Shown here one piece after another: positions 24,923 to 34,072 of a stretch of DNA of 64,000 nt. Position 1 is the stretch's first letter. The number at the start of each line of letters is the position of its first letter. This DNA comes from Ideonella sp. MAG2 (GTDB lineage Bacteria; Pseudomonadota; Gammaproteobacteria; Burkholderiales; Burkholderiaceae_C). A program made the translations under genes and the position numbers. The stretch covers positions 553,185-617,184 of the forward strand of contig PTEU01000001.1 of the NCBI GenBank assembly GCA_004359425.1. Reading direction: 5' to 3'. The notes beneath the pieces are model-generated. The model ran no database searches. It was not told the DNA's origin and saw nothing but the letters and a program-made list of their open reading frames with translations.

Positions 24923-25560
24923 GCCTGAACCGACTCCTGATCCTCGGCGCCACCGGCCTTGTCGGCCAACAGGTGCTGGCCCAAGCCCTGGCTGACTCCA
25001 GCGTGGCGCAGGTGGTGGCCCCCACGCGGCGGGCGCTGGCACCTCACCCCAAGCTGCTCAACCCCATCGTTGACTTCAAAGCGCTGCCGCAGGCTGACTG
25101 GTGGGCGGCGGATGCGGTGGTGTGCTGCTTGGGCACCACGCTGAAGCAGGCGGGCTCGCCCTCAGCCTTCCGCGCGGTGGACCACGACCATGTGCTGGCG
25201 GCGGCGCGCTTGGCGCGCGCGGCGGGCACACCGACCTTTGCGTTGAACTCGTCGCTGGGCGCCGCAGCGGCCAGCAGCAATTTGTATTTGCGCACCAAGG
25301 GCGAGACGGAAGACGACCTGGCCGCGCTGGGCTTTGCCTCGCTGACGCTGGTGCGGCCCTCCCTGCTGGACGGCGGCCCTAGGCCGGATTCACGCCCCGG
25401 CGAGGCGCTGGGCCTGTGGTTTGCGCGCCTGGCCCGCCCGCTCATTCCGGCGCGTTACCGCGCGGTGCGCACCGAGGCCGTGGCGCGGGCACTGTTGCAA
25501 GCTGCCCAACAGGCTCAGCCTGGGCGGCATGCGGTCGAGAACGAGGCTTTGGGCCGCTGA
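24919..25560 (+). CDS. NAD(P)H-binding Rossmann-fold oxidoreductase-like protein
   Basis: 213 residues with an N-terminal dinucleotide-binding motif LLILGATGLVGQQV, DAVVCCLGTTLKQAG, FALNSSLGAAAAS and YLRTKGETEDDL carrying an extended-SDR-like YxxxK. It resembles atypical NAD(P)H-binding (HTATIP2/YwnB-like) proteins of unknown substrate. A 70-base block (25036-25105) is perfectly duplicated at 23155-23224. It overlaps the VOC gene by 4 bases and is convergent with the peroxiredoxin gene. Confidence 0.85.
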   Translation: MSLNRLLILGATGLVGQQVLAQALADSSVAQVVAPTRRALAPHPKLLNPIVDFKALPQADWWAADAVVCCLGTTLKQAGSPSAFRAVDHDHVLAAARLARAAGTPTFALNSSLGAAAASSNLYLRTKGETEDDLAALGFASLTLVRPSLLDGGPRPDSRPGEALGLWFARLARPLIPARYRAVRTEAVARALLQAAQQAQPGRHAVENEALGR

Positions 25561-25567
25561 TCGCCTC

Positions 25568-26242
25568 TCACTTCTGCGGCTGCTGCGCCGCGCGCCACTG
25601 TGCGACCGCCGCCAACACGGTGGCTGGTTCTGCGCGTTCCCGATAGTCGGCCTCGATGTGCGCAAAGACGATGCGCCCCTCTGTGTCGATGACGTAAGTG
25701 GCCGGCAGCGGCAGCACCCACTGGCCATTGCCGTTGAGCACAGGCAGGTCATGGCCCAACTTGCCGTACAGCTCGATGAGCGACGGCGGCATCTGGAACG
25801 CAATGCCAAAGCCTTCTGCGGCGGCTAGGCTGGAGTCGCTCAACACCGGGAAGGCCAAGTCGTTCTTCTCGGCGGTGGACAAAGAGTTGTCTGGTGTTTG
25901 CGGCGACACCGCCACCAGGCGTGCGCCCTGTTGGCGCAGGGTGTCCAGGTGTTGCTGCCAGGCCCGCAACTCCAGATTGCAATAAGGGCACCAGCCTCCC
26001 CGATAGAAGACCAGCACCAGGGGCCCCTGCTGCCACAGTTGGCTCAGGCTCACTGCCTGGCCCATGGCATCGGGCAGGGTGATGTTGGGGGCGTGCGCGC
26101 CCACTTGCAAGGCGCTGGTTTCGATGCCCGTTGCCTTCAAGTCGGCGGTGGCTTGCTCCATCATTGCCACCCGATCAGGGGCCGCGCGCTGGATGAACCC
26201 GGCCTTTTGCTCGGCGAGTTGTTGCGTCAAGGTTGTGCTCAT
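25568..26242 (-). CDS. AhpC/TSA-family peroxiredoxin-like protein
   Basis: 224 residues with a thioredoxin fold and active-site segment LVLVFYRGGWCPYCNLELRA, where a CxxC at about residues 86-89 replaces the single peroxidatic Cys motif PxxxTxxC. This matches the peroxiredoxin-like subgroup that reduces peroxides or acts as a bacterioferritin-comigratory-like protein. The N-terminal 45 residues are helical. It lies 86 bases downstream of the carboxymuconolactone-decarboxylase-family gene on the same strand, and peroxide detoxification by the pair is plausible. Confidence 0.85.
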   Translation of the reverse strand: MSTTLTQQLAEQKAGFIQRAAPDRVAMMEQATADLKATGIETSALQVGAHAPNITLPDAMGQAVSLSQLWQQGPLVLVFYRGGWCPYCNLELRAWQQHLDTLRQQGARLVAVSPQTPDNSLSTAEKNDLAFPVLSDSSLAAAEGFGIAFQMPPSLIELYGKLGHDLPVLNGNGQWVLPLPATYVIDTEGRIVFAHIEADYRERAEPATVLAAVAQWRAAQQPQK

Positions 26243-26328
26243 GAGGTCTCCGTGTTTGTCTCAGGTGCCCAGCCTCACGCCCACGGCAGGGCCGGGCCGG
26301 GCCGGGGTGTGGGGCAGGCCAGCGAGGG

Positions 26329-26868
26329 TCAGCCCTTCAGGGCTGGTGCAGCCGGAAAGTCGACCGGCACTTTGGTGGTGCCGTGCAGATAGTTGGTGAC
26401 TGTCTTGTCGCCAATGACCACGATCGCGTCGACCAAGTTGCCCGCTGTCCAGCCTGCGGCCAAAAAGGCGTCCACCAGGGCCGGGTCGGCATGGCCGCGC
26501 TCGCTGGCGATGTTGCGCACCACACGAGCGAGCGCATCCAGCTTGGGGTCAAAGGTGGCACGTCCGCGCCGAATCTCCATGATCTGCTCCGGTGTGAAGC
26601 CCACCATGCCGCCAATGACCGTGTGCGCGGCCAAGCAGTACTCGCATTGGTTGACCTGGCTGACCACTAGGTTGACGACCTCTCGCGCCTTGGCGCTGAG
26701 GCTGCTCTTGGCATTCTGAAAGGCCAGGTAGTTGCCCAGCGCCGTCTCGGAGTGCGCCAGGGTGGCGTACAAGTTGGGCACCATGCCCAGCCCTTTTTTC
26801 AGGCTGTCGAAAAGAGCTTGGTTGTTGGGGCTGACGGTGTCGTGCGTGGGGATGGGGAAGGAGGTCAT
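26329..26868 (-). CDS. Carboxymuconolactone decarboxylase-family (AhpD-like) protein
   Basis: A 179-residue helical protein with the AhpD-type redox motif CEYCLAAHTVIGGMVG (CxxC then His) near residue 80. The N-terminal half is typical of uncharacterised peroxidase-related proteins. AhpD-like proteins recycle peroxiredoxins through this dithiol, which suits the downstream peroxiredoxin gene. The start at 26868 has AAAGG upstream; longer starts would cross the divergent promoter. It is divergently arranged with the LysR gene at 26990, its likely regulator. Confidence 0.88.
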   Translation of the reverse strand: MTSFPIPTHDTVSPNNQALFDSLKKGLGMVPNLYATLAHSETALGNYLAFQNAKSSLSAKAREVVNLVVSQVNQCEYCLAAHTVIGGMVGFTPEQIMEIRRGRATFDPKLDALARVVRNIASERGHADPALVDAFLAAGWTAGNLVDAIVVIGDKTVTNYLHGTTKVPVDFPAAPALKG

Positions 26869-26955
26869 GGTGAGCCTTTCAAGAGAGTGGCGGGGTTGAT
26901 GGGCTCTACTGTGATTCAATCCAATCTGTCGCGCTAGACATCTTGTTGAACTAAC

Positions 26956-26978
26956 ATTCATTCTGAAATGGAATGAAT
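26956..26978. promoter_or_regulatory. Candidate LysR operator (ATTCATTC-N7-GAATGAAT)
   Basis: A perfect 8-base inverted repeat in the 121-base gap between the divergent AhpD-like and LysR genes, centred about 23 bases before the LysR start. LysR regulators usually bind such T-N11-A-containing palindromes between divergent genes. Confidence 0.55.
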
Positions 26979-26989
26979 AGAGGCAAGGC

Positions 26990-27898
26990 ATGGACCGATT
27001 GAGCGCGATGCAAACCTTCGTTCGTGTGGTGGAAAGCGGCAGCTTTTCAGCGGTGGCGCGTGAGGCCAGAACCACGCAAAGCCAGGTGAGCAAGCAGGTG
27101 GCAGCGCTGGAGCGTGCCTTGGGGGCGCAACTGCTGAACCGAACCACGCGGGCGTTGTCGCTGACGGAAGCGGGTGAACGCTACTTCGAGCAGGCCCGCC
27201 GATTGGTAGCGGAAGTGGCCGAGGCGGAGTCCGCGCTGCGCCAAGGCGAAAGCCAACTCAGCGGTTGGCTGCGGGTCGCGGCATCGGTGGGCTATGGCCG
27301 CTTGAAGCTGCTGCCCAAAGTGCAGTCGTTTCTGGCGGCCCATCCCGACGTCAAGATCGACTTGCGTTTGAACGACGGCTTCATCGACCTGATTGAGCAA
27401 GGGGTGGATGTGGCCGTGCGCGTGGGCGAACTGCCCGACAGCTCTTTGGTGGCCCGGCGCATTGGCACCACCACGCGGGCGCTGCTCACCAGCCGCCACT
27501 ATCTGCGCACCTTGCCCAAGGGCGTGAAGGCCCCGCGCGCGCCAGAAGACCTGCTGCAGCACAACTGCATCGTCTATTCGGAGCTGGCCACACAAAACGC
27601 TTGGTCCTTCACCGCAGGGCCAGGGGCCGCGCAGCCCATAGGCACCCAGGTCACCATCCGAGCCCAGGGCAATCTGCAAACCAACAGCAGCGAAGTCATC
27701 CGCGCCTCGGTGCTGGCGGGCATGGGCATTGGCTATGCGCCCACATGGCTTTTTGAGGCCGAGTTGGCCTCAGGTGATGTGCAGATCCTGCTGCCGCAAT
27801 GGCCCGCACCCGCCTTACCGATCCACATCGTCTGCCCACCTCAGCGCAGACAGTCGGCCAAGGTGCTGGCCTTTGCGCAACACATCGCGGCAGATTGA
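26990..27898 (+). CDS. LysR-family transcriptional regulator (near AhpD/peroxiredoxin genes)
   Basis: 302 residues. The N-terminal winged helix is LSAMQTFVRVVESGSFSAVA, ARTTQSQVSKQVAALERALG, LLNRTTRALSLTEAG; an effector-binding PBP2 domain follows (about 90-300), with PTWLFEAELASGDVQILLP near the end. It resembles the CrgA/PtxR-like subgroup that recognises small organic signals. Position and the palindrome just upstream suggest it controls the divergent AhpD-like/peroxiredoxin pair and itself. Confidence 0.93.
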   Translation: MDRLSAMQTFVRVVESGSFSAVAREARTTQSQVSKQVAALERALGAQLLNRTTRALSLTEAGERYFEQARRLVAEVAEAESALRQGESQLSGWLRVAASVGYGRLKLLPKVQSFLAAHPDVKIDLRLNDGFIDLIEQGVDVAVRVGELPDSSLVARRIGTTTRALLTSRHYLRTLPKGVKAPRAPEDLLQHNCIVYSELATQNAWSFTAGPGAAQPIGTQVTIRAQGNLQTNSSEVIRASVLAGMGIGYAPTWLFEAELASGDVQILLPQWPAPALPIHIVCPPQRRQSAKVLAFAQHIAAD

Positions 27899-27933
27899 GG
27901 GCGTCAGCCCTTGGGTACCCGGCGCAGCCCGCC

Positions 27934-28851
27934 TCAAATGCCTTTCGCCCAACGCTGAATCCAGCCTGACATGAAGTCGGCGAAGCCAGCGGCGGCGGGC
28001 GACAGGGCTTTGGCAGCAGGCGTGTACAGGCAGACTTTGCGCACCGACTCTGGTTCCACCACACGTTTCATCACCAGCCCCAGCGGCTTGGCCAGCACGG
28101 CCACATAGGCGGGGGCCAAGGTCACAGCCAGGCCCTGGGCGGCAATGCCCAGTGCGGTGGAGATGTTGTCCACCACGTCCACCGGGGTCACGCGCTGGCC
28201 TTCGGGCATGTCCTGGTGCATTTGGGCGACATTGTGTTCGTGGTCACGCCCGGCGGAGACGATGGGCACGGTGGCCAGCTCGGCCCAGCGCACGGCACGG
28301 CGGCTGCGGGCCAGCGGGTGGCTGGGCACGCACCACAGCACCCAGGCGCTGTCGAACAGCGGCGTCGCCTGGACAGCTGTTCCGGTGAATCGGTCCGGCC
28401 CGATGGCCAGGTCCACATCGCCATCGGCCACGCGGTCCACCAGATGGTGAACGGGCACATCACGCACCCGCACCACCACCTTGGGTTTGAGCGCTTGATA
28501 CTCGCGCATGGCCATGGGCAGGGCGGTCGAGGCCAAGACCAGCGGCGCGCCCACACGCACCAGGCCGGAGGCCCGGTTGCGCACATCGTCGGCAGCGCTG
28601 TCGGCCGCCCGCACGTGGCGCAAAAGCGTGGTGGCCGAAGCCAGAAAGTCGCGCCCCGCGCTGGACAACACCACTTTGCGCGTGGTGCGGTCAAACAAGC
28701 GGAAGCCCAAGATGCCCTCCAGCTCGGCCACCAGTTGGCTCACCGCCTGCGCCGTAAGCCCCAGACGCGACGCGGCCACCGTGAAGCTGTGCGCCTCGGC
28801 CACGGCGTTGAAGGCCTCAATCTGTCGCAAGGTAAAGCGGGTCAAGGGCAT
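27934..28851 (-). CDS. LysR-family regulator of the adjacent catabolic cluster (inferred)
   Basis: 305 residues from the chosen start MPLTRFTLRQIEAFNAVAEA. The HTH is SFTVAASRLGLTAQAVSQLV, then FRLFDRTTRKVVLSSAG and a PBP2 effector domain. An upstream in-frame ATG (28887) would place a strong palindrome inside the coding region, so 28851 is preferred. It is divergent from the FAD-oxidase/meta-cleavage operon at 29168 and is the obvious candidate regulator. Effector unknown. Confidence 0.9.
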   Translation of the reverse strand: MPLTRFTLRQIEAFNAVAEAHSFTVAASRLGLTAQAVSQLVAELEGILGFRLFDRTTRKVVLSSAGRDFLASATTLLRHVRAADSAADDVRNRASGLVRVGAPLVLASTALPMAMREYQALKPKVVVRVRDVPVHHLVDRVADGDVDLAIGPDRFTGTAVQATPLFDSAWVLWCVPSHPLARSRRAVRWAELATVPIVSAGRDHEHNVAQMHQDMPEGQRVTPVDVVDNISTALGIAAQGLAVTLAPAYVAVLAKPLGLVMKRVVEPESVRKVCLYTPAAKALSPAAAGFADFMSGWIQRWAKGI

Positions 28852-28858
28852 GGCGGCA

Positions 28859-28879
28859 TTATCAAGCAAGACTTGATAA
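28859..28879. promoter_or_regulatory. Candidate LysR autoregulatory site (TTATCAAG-N5-CTTGATAA)
   Basis: A perfect 8-base inverted repeat with a 5-base spacer, starting 7 bases upstream of the chosen LysR start. It overlaps the probable translation-initiation region. Symmetry and position support an autoregulatory operator; nothing else confirms it. Confidence 0.5.
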
Positions 28880-28990
28880 AAGCCCATGAAGCATTGGTTG
28901 TCAGCCAGCGCAGGTGCCGATCACACTCATGGGCCGCTCCATCATGGTTCGCCCATTGCCCCATTGACCAGTTCGCCCGCTCCCTGTTCT

Positions 28991-29020
28991 CCGTTCGCCC
29001 TGAGCGTGTCGAAGGGCATC
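28991..29020 (+). repeat. Dispersed CCGTTCGCCCTGAGC-type repeat, single copy
   Basis: Reads CCGTTCGCCCTGAGCGTGTC followed by GAAGGGC, matching one arm of the palindrome at 1959-2008 with one difference. It lies in the intergenic region between the LysR gene and the FAD oxidase gene, which otherwise shows nothing definite. Confidence 0.7.
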
Positions 29021-29167
29021 GATGCGCCCCGCCCGCAAGGGTTGATACTTCTCGCCATCATCGGCATCGCGCCGTCAACCTCGCCCACCTGCCCCCCACC
29101 CTTTTGAGCTGAGCCCGACCTTGAACGCTTCTGATTCCTTTTCTTCACCCTTGGGCCCACAGCACCA

Positions 29168-30577
29168 ATGAGCATGGACCTCGCAGAATTACGCGCAGCG
29201 TTTCAAGGCCGCTTATTGGCCGAGCCCGAGGCCATGGCCCCGCACTTGACCGACTGGCGGCGCAAGTGGACGGGCCAGGCCCTCGCCGTGGCCCAACCCG
29301 ATACCACCGAGGGTGTGGCCGCTGTGGTGCGCTGGTGCCGTGCCCATGGGGTTGCGGTGGTGCCGCAGGGTGGCAATACCGGTCTCTCTGGCGGGGCCAC
29401 GCCCTCGGCCACGGGGCACAGCCTGGTGCTGTCTACCACCCGCTTACAACGCATCCGCGCCCTGGATACGGTGGGCCAAACCGTGACGGCCGAAGCCGGC
29501 GTCACGCTGCAACAACTGCAAGACGCCGCCCGCGAGGCAGGCCGCCTGTTCCCCTTGAGCCTGGCCGCGCAGGGCACCTGCACCATTGGCGGCAACCTGG
29601 CCACCAATGCGGGGGGCGTGCAGGTCTTGCGCTATGGCAATGCACGCGAGCTGTGCCTGGGCTTAGAGGTGGTGACCGCCGAGGGCGAAGTCTGGAACGG
29701 CCTGCGCCCCTTGCGCAAAGACAACACCGGCTATGCCTTGCGCGACCTGTTCATCGGCAGTGAGGGAACGCTGGGCGTGATCACTGCGGCGGTGCTCAAA
29801 CTCTTCCCGCTGCCCGCTGCGCAAGTGGCGGCGTTTGTGGCGGTGCCCTCACCCGCAGCGGCCCTGGCCCTGCTGGCGCTGGCCCAAGAGCGCCTGGCCT
29901 CTGAGCTCACAGCCTTTGAGCTGATGAGCGACACCTGCTTGCAACTGGTGGAGCAGCATGTGCCCACCGCTCGCCGCCCCTTGGCCGAGCCCTCACCCTG
30001 GTCTGTGTTGTTGGAGGTCAGCAGCGCCCAGAGTGAGCAAGCTGCCACGCAGGCTTTGGAGGCGCTGCTGGAAGCGGCTCTGGACGCGGGCCATGTCACC
30101 GACGCGGCCGTGTCATCCAGCTTGGCGCAGTTCCGCAGCCTGTGGGCGCTGCGCGAAGACATCTCCGAGTCGCAAGGGGCGGCAGGCCCAACCATCAAGC
30201 ACGACATTGCCCTGCCCATTGCGCAGGTGCCTGCGTTCATTGCTCAAACCGATGCCCTGTTGGCGCAGCACTACCCCGGCCTGCGCCTGGTGGTCTTTGG
30301 GCATCTGGGCGATGGAAATTTGCACTACAACCTGTCGCCCCCTGTTCAGGGCATGAGCCGAGAGGCCTTCACGGCCCTAGAAGCCCCCATCAACCGCCTG
30401 GTGCATGACGCCGTGCACGCCGCGGGCGGCTCGATCTCGGCCGAGCATGGCCTGGGCGTGCTGCGGCGAGATGAGTCCGCACGCTACAAGTCAGCGCTTG
30501 AGCTGCGTTTGATGCACGCCATCAAACAGGCCCTGGACCCACTGAACCACATGAACCCGGGCAAATTGCTCGGCTAG
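29168..30577 (+). CDS. FAD-binding 2-hydroxyacid dehydrogenase (GlcD/D-2HGDH type)
   Basis: A 469-residue flavoenzyme of the vanillyl-alcohol-oxidase/PCMH superfamily. The FAD-binding block VVPQGGNTGLSGGATP sits near residue 60, AAQGTCTIGGNLATNAGG near 135 and LFIGSEGTLGVITAAVL near 195; C-terminal motifs are VFGHLGDGNLHYN and SAEHGLGVLRRD. It oxidises a D-2-hydroxyacid such as D-lactate or 2-hydroxyglutarate, passing electrons to quinone or cytochrome. It heads the operon leading to the meta-cleavage genes, about 320 bases from the divergent LysR gene, so its substrate may be an aromatic-derived hydroxyacid such as a mandelate. Confidence 0.88.
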   Translation: MSMDLAELRAAFQGRLLAEPEAMAPHLTDWRRKWTGQALAVAQPDTTEGVAAVVRWCRAHGVAVVPQGGNTGLSGGATPSATGHSLVLSTTRLQRIRALDTVGQTVTAEAGVTLQQLQDAAREAGRLFPLSLAAQGTCTIGGNLATNAGGVQVLRYGNARELCLGLEVVTAEGEVWNGLRPLRKDNTGYALRDLFIGSEGTLGVITAAVLKLFPLPAAQVAAFVAVPSPAAALALLALAQERLASELTAFELMSDTCLQLVEQHVPTARRPLAEPSPWSVLLEVSSAQSEQAATQALEALLEAALDAGHVTDAAVSSSLAQFRSLWALREDISESQGAAGPTIKHDIALPIAQVPAFIAQTDALLAQHYPGLRLVVFGHLGDGNLHYNLSPPVQGMSREAFTALEAPINRLVHDAVHAAGGSISAEHGLGVLRRDESARYKSALELRLMHAIKQALDPLNHMNPGKLLG

Positions 30578-30611
30578 CCTTTTCCTACCACCCCGATATG
30601 GAGACATGAGA

Positions 30612-31592
30612 ATGCAACGTCGTCACTTCATGCTGTCCGGTGCTGCCAGCGCCCTGGCCTTGGCCCACCCCTCACTGTGGGCACAGGGCCTGCCCGACAG
30701 TGCCCGAATTTTTGCGGGCTTTGCGGCCGGTGGCACGGTGGACACCACCGCCCGCCGAGTAGCTGACAAACTGCGTGATGTGTTGGCCAAAGCCGTGGTG
30801 GTGGAGAACCGCACGGGCGCAGGCGGCCAGATCGCCTTGTCTGCCCTGAAAGCCGCTCAGCCAGACGGCCTGACGCTGGTGTGTACGCCCATGTCCATGT
30901 TGGGCATTTACCCCCATACCTATAAAAAGCTGCCCTATGACCCGGTGGCGGATTTTCAGCCGGTGTCTCAAGCTGTGCGCTTTGATTTCGGCTTTGCGGT
31001 GGGGCCTATGGTGCCCGCCAGCGTCAAGACCCTGCCTGACTTTGTGGCCTGGTGCAAAGCCCACCCCAAAGACGCCAACTTCGGCAGCCCGGCCGCTGGC
31101 TCGGTGCCGCACTTCACGGCTGAGCTGTTTGGGCGCGCCGCTGGTATCGACTTGAAGCACGTGCCCTATCGCGGCACCCAGCCCGCCATTGCTGACCTCA
31201 TTGGCGGCACGGTGGCTGCGGTGTCTGGCCCGGTGGGCGAGTTCTTGCAGCATTTGCCCGAAGGCCGGGTGCGGCTCTTGGCCACCTCGGGTGCGGCCCG
31301 CAACCGCTTTGCACCCACGGTAGCCACCTATGCCGAGCAGGGTTTCAAAGACATTGTGTTCGACGAGTGGTTTGGCTTTTTCATGCCCGCCAAAGTGCCC
31401 GCCGAGGCCTTGAACCGCGCGTCCACCGCCATCCGCTCAGCCTTGAGCGCGCCCGATGTGGTGGACGCCCTGGCGCTGATGGGGCTGGAAGCCCGCCCCT
31501 CCAGCCCCGCCGATCTGGCTGCCCTGCTGAAGAAAGACAGCGAGCGCTGGGCCCCCTTGATCAAGGCCATCGGCTTCACGGCGGACTCCTGA
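30612..31592 (+). CDS. Bug/TctC-family periplasmic solute-binding protein
   Basis: 326 residues with a twin-arginine-like signal (MQRRHFMLSGAASALALA, cleavage after LWA), followed by TctC blocks FAGFAAGGTVDTTARR, VENRTGAGGQIALSAL and VPYRGTQPAIADLIGGTV. I chose the ATG at 30612 because GGAG lies 8 bases upstream; the ATG at 30606 would leave only 2. It lies between the FAD oxidase and the semialdehyde dehydrogenase genes, so it probably captures the aromatic or hydroxyacid substrate of this cluster. No membrane subunits are nearby. Confidence 0.9.
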   Translation: MQRRHFMLSGAASALALAHPSLWAQGLPDSARIFAGFAAGGTVDTTARRVADKLRDVLAKAVVVENRTGAGGQIALSALKAAQPDGLTLVCTPMSMLGIYPHTYKKLPYDPVADFQPVSQAVRFDFGFAVGPMVPASVKTLPDFVAWCKAHPKDANFGSPAAGSVPHFTAELFGRAAGIDLKHVPYRGTQPAIADLIGGTVAAVSGPVGEFLQHLPEGRVRLLATSGAARNRFAPTVATYAEQGFKDIVFDEWFGFFMPAKVPAEALNRASTAIRSALSAPDVVDALALMGLEARPSSPADLAALLKKDSERWAPLIKAIGFTADS

Positions 31593-31593
31593 G

Positions 31594-33069
31594 ATGGCCT
31601 CACCCCTGTTGAATGTGGCGGGCGTCGAGGTCTCGCCCGACCACTACATTGACGGCCAGCGCGTGGCCTCGGCCCAGCGCTTTGCCCTGCACAGCCCCAT
31701 CGACCAGCGCCTCTTGGGCGAGGTGGCCGAAGGCGAGCCCGCCCATGTGGAGCAAGCCATCGTGGCGGCGCAGCGGGCCTTCCCGGCCTGGGCGGCCTTG
31801 ACGGCGGCCGAGCGCAAGCCCTACTTGGACCGCTTTGCCGACGAAATCGGGCGGCGGGCTGATGCCTTTTGCCTGCTGGAAAGTAATGATGCAGGCGTGT
31901 TGCTCTCTCGCATGCGCCATGGGGTGGTGCCGCGTGCCATGCTCAACATTCGCTGGTTTGCCGAGCATGCCCTGGGCCTGCAAGACCGGGCCATCGACAC
32001 CGAGCAAGCCTACCACCGGGTGCGCCACGACCCCGCCGGGGTGGTGGTCATCATCACGCCCTGGAACGCACCCCTGATGCTGTCCACCTGGAAGCTGGGG
32101 CCTGCACTGGCTGCGGGCAACACCTGCATTTTGAAGCCGCCTGAGTGGGCACCGCTGACCTGCTCTTTGCTGGCCGATGCCGCCCATGCCGCCGGCTTAC
32201 CGCCCGGCGTTTTCAATGTGGTGCAGGGCGCTGGCACAAGCACAGGCGCCCCCTTGGTGGCCGACCCCCGCATTGCGCGCGTGTCATTTACCGGCAGCGT
32301 GCCCACGGCCAAGCGCATTGCCCAAGCGGCGGGGGCCAACCTGGTGCCTTGCAGCCTGGAGCTGGGTGGCAAGAGCCCCTTTATCGTGCTGGAAGATGCC
32401 GACATCGACGCCGCAGCCGCCACCGGCGCGCTGATGTACCGCAATGCCGGGCAGGTCTGCTTGGCAGGCACCCGCTTCTTGGTGCATGAGCGAGTGGTCG
32501 ACCGCTTTGTGGCGGCTATGCGCACCATCGTCGAGCGACTGCAAGTGGGCGATCCGCGCGAAGAAAGCACCGAGATTGGCCCCATCATTCACCCGCGCCA
32601 AGTCGAGCGGGTGTTGGGCTATGTCGAGCGTGCGGTGGCTGGCGGCGCGCAACTGTTGTGGGGCGGCCAGCCCCACCCCTACGGTGCCCAGTATGTGCAG
32701 CCCACCATGCTGACGGGCCTGCAACAAAGCGACGAAATCGTGCAGAACGAGGTCTTCGGCCCGGTGCTGACGCTGCAGACCTTTGCCAACGACGAAGAAG
32801 CCGTCGCCATGGCCAACGGCACCGACTATGGCTTGGGCGGGGTCTGCTACGGCCAGACCGAGCACGCCACCGCCGTGGCCGACCAAGTGCGCACCGGCTT
32901 CATCTGGATCAACAGCTTTGGCATCCGCGACCTGGCCGCGCCCTTTGGCGGCATCAAGCGCAGCGGCATTGGCCGCGAAGGTGGCGACTGGAGCTTTGAA
33001 TTCTTCTGTGATGTCAAAGACGTGGTGCTGCCCAAAAAGCCCTTCGTCCCGAGCTTCAGCCACCGCTGA
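31594..33069 (+). CDS. hpaE: 5-carboxymethyl-2-hydroxymuconate semialdehyde dehydrogenase-like ALDH
   Basis: A 491-residue NAD(P)-dependent aldehyde dehydrogenase. Visible are the TPWNAPLMLSTWK cofactor block, FTGSVPTAKRI, the general base in LELGGKSPF near 265 and the nucleophile in NAGQVCLAGTR near 299. ALDHs of this type oxidise the ring-fission semialdehyde of homoprotocatechuate. Assignment to HpaE rests on the downstream extradiol dioxygenase, FAH-family and HpaH/HpaI sequences. It starts 1 base after the TctC stop. Confidence 0.82.
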   Translation: MASPLLNVAGVEVSPDHYIDGQRVASAQRFALHSPIDQRLLGEVAEGEPAHVEQAIVAAQRAFPAWAALTAAERKPYLDRFADEIGRRADAFCLLESNDAGVLLSRMRHGVVPRAMLNIRWFAEHALGLQDRAIDTEQAYHRVRHDPAGVVVIITPWNAPLMLSTWKLGPALAAGNTCILKPPEWAPLTCSLLADAAHAAGLPPGVFNVVQGAGTSTGAPLVADPRIARVSFTGSVPTAKRIAQAAGANLVPCSLELGGKSPFIVLEDADIDAAAATGALMYRNAGQVCLAGTRFLVHERVVDRFVAAMRTIVERLQVGDPREESTEIGPIIHPRQVERVLGYVERAVAGGAQLLWGGQPHPYGAQYVQPTMLTGLQQSDEIVQNEVFGPVLTLQTFANDEEAVAMANGTDYGLGGVCYGQTEHATAVADQVRTGFIWINSFGIRDLAAPFGGIKRSGIGREGGDWSFEFFCDVKDVVLPKKPFVPSFSHR

Positions 33070-33082
33070 AAGGAATACCCCC

Positions 33083-33952
33083 ATGGATGGAAAAATTGTC
33101 GGTGCGGCCCTGGTGTCGCACCATCCCGGCCTGATGCAGTGCGAGGAGTTTCGTGTGCTGCAAGGCGCAGGGGCTGACTCTGACCTGATCGCAGGCTATG
33201 CGCGGCTGCGCCAAAAGATCGCCGAGGCCAAACCCGAGGTGGTGATCGTCTTCGACTCCCACTGGTTCACCACCGGCTATCACTTGGTCGACGGCGGCGA
33301 GGCCTACAGCGGCATGTATATCTCCGACGAGATGCCCTGGTATTTGCACGGCGTGCCCTACAGCTACCGCGGCCACCCTGGCTTGGCCACGCAGATCGAA
33401 GCCGTGTCGCGTGAGCAAGGCGGCTTCAACCGCGTCATTGCTCACCCGGACCTGGGCCGCCACTACGCCACCATCAACCTCGTCAAACAACTGCGTCTGG
33501 AGCAGGCGGGTTTGCCGGTGGTCACCGTCAGCTCCTGTCAGAACTGTGATTGGCCGCACTTCTTGGACTCCGGCAAGGCCATCGGCGAAGCCATTCGCCG
33601 CAGCGGCCTGCGCGTCTTGCTGCTGGCCTCGGGGGCACTGAGCCACAAGTTCAACCAGATTGACTGGAAGCCCAAGCATCCGCGCATCTTTCATGAAAGC
33701 AATGTCTCTCGCCCCGAGAACATCGCCAGCGACAAGGGCGCGATTGCGCTGTTTGAACAAGGCCGCCATGGCGACATCATTGCCCGGTGGGACGATGAAT
33801 ACCGCAAGCTTCCCTGGGAGGCCTTTGGCGCGCACTACCTGCAAATGGTGGGTGCCATGGGCGGGGCTGATTGCACTGCACGCGGCGAGCCGCTGTCGGC
33901 TTATGAGAACGCGCGCGGCACCGGCAACATCCACATCTGGTTTGGAAATTGA
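33083..33952 (+). CDS. hpaD: Class III extradiol ring-cleavage dioxygenase (HpaD/LigB type)
   Basis: A 289-residue LigB-fold dioxygenase. Iron ligands are in ALVSHHPGLM near residue 11 and in the His/Glu region of the C-terminal half, and the VVIVFDSHWFTTGYHLVD and LLLASGALSHKFN blocks are characteristic. It cleaves 3,4-dihydroxyphenylacetate or a related catechol between C2 and C3. AGGAA lies about 8 bases before the ATG. It sits 13 bases after the ALDH stop in the same operon. Symbol given by family and context. Confidence 0.85.
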   Translation: MDGKIVGAALVSHHPGLMQCEEFRVLQGAGADSDLIAGYARLRQKIAEAKPEVVIVFDSHWFTTGYHLVDGGEAYSGMYISDEMPWYLHGVPYSYRGHPGLATQIEAVSREQGGFNRVIAHPDLGRHYATINLVKQLRLEQAGLPVVTVSSCQNCDWPHFLDSGKAIGEAIRRSGLRVLLLASGALSHKFNQIDWKPKHPRIFHESNVSRPENIASDKGAIALFEQGRHGDIIARWDDEYRKLPWEAFGAHYLQMVGAMGGADCTARGEPLSAYENARGTGNIHIWFGN

Positions 33953-34050
33953 GCCCCCAAGCTCACTAGCGTTCGCTACCCCCTAAGCTCCTCGACGGGG
34001 CCGCTCCGCCAGCGGCCCGGCCAAGCCGGTTCCGCGGCGGGGGGGGCTGG
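33953..34050 (+). repeat. GC-rich intergenic palindromic repeat
   Basis: A 98-base spacer between hpaD and hpaG made of short inverted repeats: CCGCTccgccAGCGG, CCGGCCaagCCGG and a run of nine G. It resembles the CTCACTTCGTTCGCTACCCCC-type intergenic repeats I know from this bacterial family. It may reduce read-through inside the operon. Confidence 0.5.
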
Positions 34051-34072
34051 AAAAAAGGCAAAGGGACAAATC